From Homalodisca vitripennis (lineage: Eukaryota > Arthropoda > Insecta > Hemiptera > Cicadellidae), in contig NW_025778001.1 in assembly GCF_021130785.1 (NCBI RefSeq), positions 1-64,000 on the forward strand: a stretch of 64,000 nt of DNA, written 5' to 3'. Within the stretch, counting starts at the first letter, position 1, and each line of letters opens with the position of its first letter. Under the pieces are notes generated by a model. That model was not told the origin of the DNA, ran no database searches, and saw only the letters and a program-made list of their open reading frames with translations. Below, piece by piece: positions 55,500-62,880 of this stretch. Position numbers and translations under genes: made by a program.

Positions 55500-56480
55500 T
55501 TATTAAAGAATCCACAAATCCAAAACCTTGTTAAGCAAGAATTGGAAGACTAAAGATGAGATAGAGATTGAAGCTCGAGGAAATTCATGCACCAGTTACG
55601 TAAAAAAGTTTTAAAAAGAGAAAAATGGGGATATAAACATTAGGAAATTGACGATTTGATCGGGCAGCAGATTTAGTTATAATGTCTAACTAGATCAGAT
55701 TCCAAAATGATGGATTTAAGTTATATGTTAAATGTTATTGATACTTTCTCAAAATAGGCTTGTGTGTGTGTCAAGAGCTATCAAAAGAGAAAACACACGG
55801 CAAGGATATTTCCAAATGCTTTCGAAGATATAGTAAAAGATGCCATAAGGATCAATCACAAACCCTTCCCTAACCTCACTTCATACAGAATAAAGGGTTT
55901 TTAGGAGTTTATAAACTTATAAAGAATAGAATTTAATCGATGTTTTGAGGAAATACAACATCTAACGATATTATCATAACTGGAAAAAAACAGTAAGAGA
56001 AATCTATAGTATTGTAGAGAGATATAACAGAATCAAAATCTCGGAAGAGAATATGGAAGGTTCTTTTTCGAGATTAATAAAATAACTTTAATATGGATCG
56101 TATATTCTTCAAAGGAAATCGTAAAGAAATATTAAACGATACTGTTCATAGGCACAGTATCAAAATGAAGGCCTAAAGACGTAGATAAAGGAGTGCAGAA
56201 AAAGAGTTATTAGAGTCGGTTTTACAAAGTATGTTCACACCTGAAATTCACACGGAATAACTAAATTTAAAGTCAATGATCATGTAAGAATTGTTAGTAA
56301 ACAAACAAACATTTTCGAACAAATATAAGAAAAGAACAATTGGTCATAGAGAAATCTGTTGTGATTTATCCAAATGTAATAACACAGATCACCTGTAACT
56401 TATAGTATAAAGATTTAAATAATGAAGAAAAATAACCGGAAATCGTAGTTTTAATGAATATGGACATTGAGAAAGTACAA
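55500..56480 (+). pseudogene. Polinton integrase (retroviral-type DDE, rve), frame-broken
   Basis: Would insert the element into host DNA by strand transfer. Seen in order: EEIHAPVT near 55,577 at the junction before the catalytic core; MLNVIDTFSK at 55,725-55,754, the block around the core beta strands, followed by an in-frame TAG at 55,755; AFEDIVKDA from 55,818; an EFINL segment near 55,895; SIVERYNRIKI at 56,008-56,040, containing the catalytic Glu block; KFKVNDHVRIVSKQT from 56,263, the start of the C-terminal DNA-binding barrel; and RSPVTYSIK plus DLNNEE at 56,387-56,440, the end of that domain. The catalytic core and C-terminal domain are thus both present. It follows the polymerase directly in the same direction. 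Boundaries are approximate because the N-terminal zinc-binding region was not resolved. Confidence 0.88.
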
Positions 56481-56503
56481 AGACTGTAATTTTTTCTATA
56501 TAA

Positions 56504-56815
56504 ATGGAGTCTCAAAAAGAATTTATGTAAAACCCCCCCTAAAAGTGCAAAGAATTTAAAAGATTTAAATGAATTTTATAAAGCATAAAAATTAGGAAAG
56601 ATGGAATGCATTTATTAATTGCAAAGATTGTGTGAAAGGGAATATCATAAAGAATTATATGATTAAAATAGAAAAAATTAACTTCTGGAAGATAAAAGAA
56701 TGTCTTAAATGTAAAGAAAACTAAAAATAATTTCAGAGTTTACTAGTGATCACTATAGTAGAGATAAGAAAGGACTCATATTGTAAAAGGATTGTGTAAA
56801 GAAGAATCACCTGTT
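56504..56815 (+). pseudogene. Small zinc-cysteine module, copy A
   Basis: An ATG at 56,504 follows a TTTTTCTATATA stretch. Downstream, one frame carries CKDC at 56,620-56,631 and CLKC at 56,701-56,712; a further Cys pair lies near 56,781-56,795 in another frame, after a SRDKKGL stretch. Paired C-x2-C knuckles spaced about 25 residues apart, with an aromatic/basic stretch between them, are typical of treble-clef or zinc-ribbon folds such as those attached to HNH or endonuclease VII-like nucleases. No nuclease active site was identified. The gene lies just after the integrase and is duplicated (copy B). Function unknown. Confidence 0.5.
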
Positions 56816-56982
56816 AGATTATATTTATGAAGATACTCATATGAGTTGGAATGTGGGAGAAGATACTATTATAAATGGGTTTAAATAAATTGTAAGTATC
56901 AAAAACATTTACAACACAAAATATCATAATTCAAGAGTTTAACATTTTCATGCGTGGAGTTAATAAATTTTTTCTATATATA

Positions 56983-57240
56983 ATGGAGTTCTCAAAACAG
57001 AAAATTGTACAAAGTTGTCAAGAAGAGAATATGAAAAAAGAGTTCTGTTATTGTAAGGGATGATTATACGATAAAGATGAACAAATTAACTTTTAGAAGA
57101 GAAGAAAAGTGTTACTTTTGTAAAGAAAGGTTAAAAATATTTCTGAAATTTAATTATACATTGGCAAGTATAGTAAAAGATAGATAAAGATCGCGACACT
57201 TTTTGCAAAGATTGTGCTAAAAAAATTTTTCAGCGGAAAG
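56983..57240 (+). pseudogene. Small zinc-cysteine module, copy B
   Basis: Starts 479 bp after copy A with the same upstream sequence (TTTCTATATATAATGGAG) and the same first codons apart from small changes. It carries CYFC at 57,110-57,121 and FCKDCAKK from 57,201, the same C-x2-C ... C-K-D-C plan as copy A. It is shorter: the middle of copy A appears lost. It lies immediately before the end of the minus-strand gene at 57,410. Function unknown; probably DNA- or RNA-binding if expressed. Confidence 0.5.
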
Positions 57241-57409
57241 TTATAAAAACGGAAATGCCCGTTGTGGAATATGAAAAAAAAGTATTCTACACATGGTTTA
57301 CACCTAGTTATGCTAAAACAACTCTTTACAAACAAAATATAATAATAATCGAGAGTTTTTTAGTAAAATTTAGAAAAATCATTTTCATCGTGTAATTTTA
57401 AGATATTCT

Positions 57410-58118
57410 ATAAATTCAGTCGAGATTTGCCATATTTGTAGTAAAAATGATTTCCGTTGTCATAAAATATTCAAAGATTCTTTCTATCTTGGGTTATATA
57501 CAGATTGATAGAATTTGGTTCGTCATCAATATGAAATATAAATACTCTAATTCAAGGATAGATTTAATTTTTAGGATGTTTTTAATCGGTTTGGTATTTT
57601 CTCGTTTCTGAGCTCTGATAACGTAATAAGGATATTCCCACATGTGATTCTTCTTAATTAACACAAAAAACATGGTGATTTTTTCTGTGATCAAAATGGT
57701 CTTTACATACCATTATCTCTCTTCATTTAATTTCCATTCGCAATTCTTGATTCTCTATTTTCAATGATTTCATTTCATCTTTAATATTTGCATAGGTGTT
57801 TAAACATTCGTTCCTCTAATATATTTTAATCTTGTTTTTCAAGTTGTGATACTCACCAAATTTACGAATTACTTGGCAAGACACTTGCTTTTGTAAACCC
57901 AAATTTTTGCAAGATTTTTGCCTCTTATTTTAATGTGATCTCAAAATTAAAACGAGATTAAAGTCCAGATTCATTGATAAAAACAGTGGTTCAGGATGAA
58001 GATTGTTAAGGGGCCATTCGAATAGCCCCTTGTTTTTTAAGTAAAAATATTGAATTTTGTCAATGTCCACGTAGGTCATCAACATTTTATTTAATTGCGT
58101 GAATTTTGGTTTTTTCAT
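57410..58118 (-). pseudogene. MSV199/Bro-like protein with coiled coil and DUF3627-like C-terminus, frame-broken
   Basis: Read on the minus strand. An ATG at 58,118 opens a 62-codon frame containing TYVDIDKIQYFYLKNKGLFE. Further on, near 57,770, a Lys/Glu-rich stretch reading EMKSLKIENQELRMEIK looks like a coiled coil. It is followed by YPYYVIRAQKR near 57,600-57,630, DDEPNSINLYI near 57,500-57,530 and NGNHFYYKYGKSRLNL ending near 57,420. A coiled coil followed by YxxIRxQKR, PNSINLY and NHF blocks is the layout I associate with the DUF3627 domain that follows MSV199/KilA-N-type DNA-binding domains in ascoviruses, iridoviruses and entomopoxviruses. The N-terminal domain itself is only weakly recognisable. 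It is transcribed against the flanking Polinton genes. Confidence 0.5.
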
Positions 58119-58395
58119 AATCCTAATATTTCACAAACCATCTTTAGCCTTAAACCAAGATTACATTGATTTCGTCTGACAATCGTTACAATGTCTTTAT
58201 TATTCGAATTATAAGTTGATTATTGAGTAGGTCTACAACTGACTCCATGTTAGATAGAAAAGAAATTTATACTCAGTAAGTTTTTATTTCAGTATAAAAA
58301 AGTCCAGATTCATTGATAAAAAAGCAGGGTCAGGATGAAGGATTGTTAAGGGGGTCTATGTGGGAGATAGACCTCCTGTGAATTTATACATTCAA
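57955..58395. repeat. Duplicated segment, each copy followed by a stem-loop
   Basis: A stretch starting AAAGTCCAGATTCATTGATA (from about 57,960) and continuing through GGATGAAGATTGTTAAGGGG recurs from about 58,301 with few changes (offset about 341 bp). Both copies run into an inverted repeat of different sequence: GGGGC ... GCCCC enclosing ATTCGAAT at about 58,010-58,030, and GGTCTAT ... ATAGACC at about 58,351-58,374. On the minus strand the first copy is coding in the Bro-like frame. Confidence 0.7.
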
Positions 58396-58559
58396 AAGTT
58401 GTTTTCTTTGAAAAATTTGAAGGTAAGAACGATTCGTTCCCCCCTTGATTCAATCCATTTTCATTCGACTCAATTCTTAAATTATATTGTTGTTGTTTAC
58501 TCTCATGTTTTAATAAATTTCCACCTCAGAGTCCTTGAACAGTTAAGAACGTTTTTTTG

Positions 58560-59088
58560 AATTCTTTTTAGATCATTGTTTTTCTAATTGGGAACTATAA
58601 TTCGATTTTCATTTGGTTTTTTTCAGCTGATTTTTGATCCATAGAAGCAACAAATTTGGGAAAATAAGTGTACAAATATTTCAGTTTCTTTGTAGTTAAA
58701 TGTTCGGTGTATGATTTTCAAAAACTAGGTTCTCAACAGATGATTTGCAGTGCACTTCAATTACATGATCGAACGGTCTAAATTTTGGACGTTCTTATTT
58801 ACCTTATAATATAACCTGATGTTTCGGCTCAATAGTTTCTTGAAACAAACCCTATTAATAATCGCTACAATAATTGCTGAAAAAACATTATTCTTCACTG
58901 CGTGAATTTTCTATTTGAATTCTTTATTTAGGAGAGATAATTTTTTTGCATTTCAAACTTGTTTTCGTTCAAAAGTTTAAAGATTTTAAGATTTAGCCTG
59001 ATTGTTTGTAATTGTTTTCCAGATGTAATTTTTACAGGGAATTTTTTATTTGATCGAGAGGTATAAATATCGCTTTGTTTAAAGCCAT
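58560..59088 (-). pseudogene. Unassigned minus-strand gene in Polinton
   Basis: An ATG at 59,088 (minus) opens MALNKAIFIPLDQIKNSL then a stop. Further on, a 28-codon open stretch (about 58,700-58,795) includes ERPKFRPFDHVIEVHCKSS and FENHTPNI, which look like real protein. I do not recognise the family. It may be a separate gene or the upstream part of the Bro-like gene. It is divergent from the ATPase gene, leaving about 245 bp (59,089-59,334) between the two starts that could hold a two-way promoter. Confidence 0.4.
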
Positions 59089-59334
59089 AGTTATTTTGTT
59101 ATGTTCTTCTCAACCATAAAATACTATGCAAATAATGGAGAAAACTTTCATCTAATATTTAATTACACATAAAATTGTCACGAATAAAAAACCGCTTAAA
59201 CCGATAAAAATTAATTTGATTCTTCCTCTAGAGTGTTGGATAGGATGTTCCAAGTTTTAAAAAACTAATATCTCAGAGCTTTCTGAAAAGTCAACTTGAA
59301 ACAGCTTCTATTTTCGCAAGCGTGTGCTTTCAAG

Positions 59335-60060
59335 ATGAAAATCTTCTATTTAAATGGAGAAATTGGTTTAATTAAAGCAAAAAAGATTCAGATAAAAACT
59401 TCAAAACGTTTTTGAAAGAAAATAAGAAAGGATCAACCAATCAGATTGTTAATGTATGTTGGTTCACAAGTGGATGTGGAAAAACTAACTTTACTTATTG
59501 GAATTTTATCTACAAATAGGGTTGATTCTCCATGTATTCCAATTTTGTATTGTTTTTAGTATATCTCTTTTAGCAACAAGACGCCTATAAAAAATTACAA
59601 AGAAAGATTTGAAATTCATTGATTGAGTAAGAACTTGAAGTAATGTAAAATATCATATTTTTATAATGCTTCGTGAAGGACATAGTTTCCGTTAAGCGAA
59701 ATGTGAAACCCAATTTGCGTTTAATCGTTTTTGATTGGATTGTATTTTGGAAAATCAGGAACGTTATTATAGGAATATTTCGGAATGTCTCGTTCACAAA
59801 AAAACATATCTTGTATCTATACTTTCTCAATGCTTTTCCATAAAGGTTGATAAACAAGTTATTAGAAATAATTTGAATATGTTGTGTGTTTTTAAGCAAG
59901 ACGAACACTATTCGTGAAAGATTTTACATACAATTATGTGGATCTGATAATGATGTTGTAACCACTTGAATGAATTGTGTTGATTAAACATTTGGAAAGA
60001 AGACTATGGATTTTTAAACTATTAATCTAACTTTTGAAAGCCTAATAAAGAAATTGGTAA
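59335..60060 (+). pseudogene. Polinton packaging ATPase (FtsK/HerA, A32-like), frame-broken
   Basis: In the family this P-loop ATPase pumps DNA into the capsid. An ATG at 59,335 opens MKIFYLNGEIGLIK. The Walker A motif reads TSGCGKTN at 59,466-59,489, the form characteristic of Polinton, virophage and adintovirus ATPases. A continuous frame at 59,735-59,917 carries the Walker B neighbourhood (LDCILENQE), then LSQCFSIKVDKQVIRNNLNM with the sensor-like Ser-Gln, and ends FKQDEHYS. A few frame-shifted fragments continue to about 60,050. The length (about 240 residues) fits the family. It lies downstream of the minus-strand genes and before the 13-bp repeat. Confidence 0.87.
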
Positions 60061-60121
60061 ATATTTGAAATAAATTTTCCAAATATAAACGTGTTGATAA
60101 TCCTAGTTGTTTTTCATGATT

Positions 60122-60490
60122 TCTACGTTCACGTTTAAGTTTCGTGTTCTCGTTTTTTACGTTCCACGTTCACGGTTCCACGTTCACGTTCATGTTTCAC
60201 GGGTCAGGTTCACGTTCATGTTACGTTTCACGTTCATGTTTTAGTTCGTGTTTCACGTTCGTGTTTTACGTTCGTGTTTCACGTTCACGTTTCACGTTCA
60301 CTTTCATTTTTCACGTTCATGTTTCCCGTTCGTGTTTACGTTTCACGTTCATGTTTTACGGTCATGTTTCACGTTCGTGTTTCACGTTCGTGTTTCACGT
60401 TCCACTTTAACGTTTTTCCCGTTCCGTGTTCACTGTTTTACGGTTCGTGTTTCACGTCTTTCGTGTTCACGTTTCAACGTTTACGTTTCA
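60122..60490. repeat. 13-bp minisatellite with hairpin-forming units
   Basis: About 370 bp made of variants of TTCACGTTCGTGT / TTCACGTTCATGT. Clean 13-bp periods are visible at about 60,368-60,405; elsewhere units vary from 9 to 15 bp. Each unit contains CACG-TT-CGTG, an inverted repeat with a 2-bp loop. Because 13 is not a multiple of three and units lack stops, open frames exist in several frames (Ser/Arg/Phe/Val-rich), but these are translations of the repeat, not likely proteins. It sits exactly between the ATPase gene and the next gene (ATG at 60,508). Confidence 0.9.
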
Positions 60491-60507
60491 AAATTTTCCT
60501 AAATAAA

Positions 60508-61600
60508 TGGGCGAACGTAACTTCAGAACGAAGCAAAAAAAACTTGATCGCAAATTAGCAAAAAGAAATTAATCATAAGAATTTAAAGAACAGATTTCGA
60601 GATTGGCTGAAAAAGAACAAGAATTTTTGTATTCAAAAAAGTTAATACACCCAGTAAACATCTGCCAAAAGAAAAAAATGGTTGCGGGGCAAAATTGGGA
60701 AAATGGTTTTAAGCGATAATCAAAATTTGATGAATTTGGTTTCCAGGTTTTTTTGTACGACAATTTGCGTGATTATTTCGGATACCAGAATCTGAGCTTG
60801 AATTGCCAAAATTGTCCCATCTTCCAACACCATTTAGAGCCCCTCGAATTCATTGAAAGACTTCTACCATTGTTGAACCAATAAGTTCCTGGATCATCGG
60901 ATTATAATGTAATTAGTGAAATTGGGTAAAAAATTTCTTCCTAGAGCAAAGGATGATAAATTTGGTTTGTATTGGGAACTGAAAAAAGAAAAGTGTTATA
61001 TGCTTGGAAATTTGACCGTGAAATTTTGAGCATAATGATATCATTATTAATGGAAAAAAACATATTGAAGGAACTCAAGGTTTATGGAGATTATTAAACA
61101 GGCACTGATGTTCCAAAAGACGGTTTATATTCTGAAGAAGACTTGAAAAAGTATACTGAAATTTTAAGGAAATCTGATTCAATTTACTAAATAATGATCC
61201 AGTCAACTAAGGAATCCCATAAGTCTCAAGTAAAGGTAAAAAATTTTTCTCAATTGATTATTTAAACCAATGTGGGAAAAAAGAATCGAAGAATCAGGTG
61301 GTTCGTCGAGAAAATAATACAGGGATAATTAAGATAGATGACTGATAGTTATCGACCGATTTTGTTTTAACAAAAACTCGATGGGAATTATAAATTATAT
61401 TTATGCTCAAGGGATAAAGCGAGCGCCTGGAACAACAATTTTTTGGAACGAAGAAAGAAAAGCGATTTTAAAGATTTTTATTTCGAAACAATTTGACGGA
61501 AATGATTGAAAAAACTGATGGAATTAAAATAGTGAAAACGAGTTTTGCCGCGTGCAATAAGTTCATCGATGTATTGAGGGTTAGTGGTCTTTTGAAATGA
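60508..61600 (+). pseudogene. Conserved Polinton protein of unknown function, frame-broken
   Basis: An ATG at 60,508 follows CCTAAATAA and opens a Lys/Arg-rich N-terminus (MGERNFRTKQKKLDRKLAKR), followed in other frames by a likely coiled-coil stretch (FKEQISRLAEKEQEFLYSKK). The middle carries KEKCYMLGNLT and, at 61,031-61,090, HNDIIINGKKHIEGTQGLWR. The end reads NKFIDVLRVSGLLK then TGA at 61,598-61,600. The central IIINGKK ... GTxGLW block matches, to my recognition, a family of uncharacterised proteins found next to Polinton polymerase and integrase genes in many invertebrates. Its role is not known to me; position among virion genes suggests a structural or DNA-associated protein. The stop overlaps the next start as ATGA. 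Confidence 0.6.
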
Positions 61601-61980
61601 TGTTATGCATATCACAATTTACCTTTTGTAATTACACGTACCAATACTTAATCAAGTTATCTGGGGCCTGGCACACAAACTCGAATAAAAAAGACTAAAA
61701 AGAGAGAGATCCTGGTTATAAATTAAATTTAGATTCAAGCTGCTATGGAAGACACGATATTTTTTATGCAAAAAACATTAGAGACACAAACTTCCAGACA
61801 TATCGCAGATAAAGTTTTGCAAAGATAATGGCAATGGGATTAGATTTTTATCATAAAGATGCTAGTTTAGACGCTCGCGTGAAAGATTGGTTGACGCTTC
61901 CAACAGCTGGAGCAATGTTGTTGAGAGAGAAAACTAGGAAATGGGAATCGAAAGGAGAACTTGTAATTTTAACTATATAA
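61597..61980 (+). pseudogene. Parvovirus-type phospholipase A2-like virion protein, frame-broken
   Basis: The start ATG at 61,597 overlaps the previous stop. Fragments in order: FCNYTY (61,627 on); a Gly-rich loop read LGPGTQTRIKK from about 61,661, in the position of the calcium-binding loop of PLA2; a YGRHDIFYAKN stretch at 61,744-61,776 with the catalytic His-Asp pair at 61,753-61,758; then KDASLDARVKDWL within the final open frame, ending at TAA 61,978-61,980. In parvoviruses and some Polinton/adintovirus virion proteins this domain breaches the endosomal membrane during entry; that role here is inference. The length (about 125 residues) fits a stand-alone domain. At least two frame changes separate loop, His-Asp and tail. 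Confidence 0.72.
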
Positions 61981-62349
61981 ATTGGGAGGGGGTAGTACGG
62001 TGTTTATCTTCTGCATAAAATCAGAAAGAAAAATATAATCCGCTTTTAAGATGAAATTACCCGTTAGTATTTCAATTTTAAAATAGTTGCAACTAAAAAA
62101 TGGCGAAAGATAAGATATTTTTTTAACAAAATAGACAATACAATAAACTCGAAAAACATAAGAAAATAGACAATAAAGGGAACCAGAATAGAATTTCTTT
62201 ATAATCAGGTTGAAAGAACATTAACAAATGGTGGACTTTTGAAAGATTTATTAGATTTTTTGGAGAAAATATTTCCAGTTGTTAAAAAAATGTTTTGTTC
62301 CTTATGTTTTCGTAAAAGGCTGCTCCAATCGTTTTAAAAAAGAGGTGAT
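61981..62349 (+). other. Unassigned coding-like segment
   Basis: Between the PLA2-like gene and the protease. One open stretch reads VERTLTNGGLLKDLLDFLEK then IFPVVKKMF (about 62,208-62,295), an amphipathic helix with a basic end. Small membrane-active or core proteins are common at this position in adenovirus-like genomes, but no family can be assigned. Confidence 0.35.
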
Positions 62350-62880
62350 TCCTATTGTTCGACGAAACATTTTTAAATTGGTTAGATAAAAGAAAGTTGG
62401 AAGATGTTGACCAGGATCTGCATTAGGATGAGCAAACTTTGAAAAAATTACGTGAGAAATCAAACATTTGAAAAAAAAATTTAAACCTTTAACATTCGGA
62501 GAAGAATTGGAAGAAATCTGCTCGCAAAGAATATTAAACATTTTAGCAGGGAATCTTGATGAGAGATACATTACCTGAAATAGTTAGAAATTTGAATGTG
62601 GAATTGTGGAATTTAGACTCGATTATGGGAAGTGGAACCGCATTGGATTTGGTTATTATAAAACTGATAAGAATGCATGTTATTTTGATTCGTATGGAAG
62701 ATTATGAAGGACAAACCAGCCTGATAGAATTGATTAAATATGATTGAAAAAATCAAGCGTCCTACTTATAACCCCCAAAAAAAAAAATTTTGAAATTTTC
62801 TCAGATTCAAGACTATAAAGATCCCCAATTTGTTTGGTCATTTATGTGTTTTTGTGATTTGATATGTACCTGGAGTGATG
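62350..62880 (+). pseudogene. Adenain/Ulp1-like cysteine protease (Polinton PRO), frame-broken
   Basis: In the family it cleaves virion precursors during particle maturation. Fragments in order: LFDETFLNWLDKRKLEDVD at about 62,354-62,410; MRDTLPEI from the ATG at 62,559; NLDSIMGSGT at 62,609-62,638; His-Trp codons at 62,641-62,646 in the adjacent frame, which place the catalytic His; YYKTDKNACYFDSYGRL ending near 62,704, carrying the Asp block (FDSYG at 62,684-62,698); and FSQIQDYKDP near 62,798-62,827, the oxyanion Gln block, followed by a Cys-rich stretch in shifting frames where the nucleophile belongs. Catalytic His, Asp and Gln neighbourhoods are visible in order; the nucleophile Cys cannot be assigned with certainty. 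It follows the PLA2-like gene on the same strand. Confidence 0.82.

Noticed and set aside
57425..57475. Plus-strand C-x2-C ... C-H stretch (EICHICSKNDFRCHKIF) as a third zinc module
   Set aside because: It is antisense to the better-supported NGNHF segment of the minus-strand Bro-like gene and lacks the conserved start context of copies A and B.
60144..60558. Three overlapping Ser/Arg/Phe/Val-rich ORFs as a repetitive protein
   Set aside because: A 13-bp DNA repeat without stops is open in several frames; the DNA repeat explains all of them.
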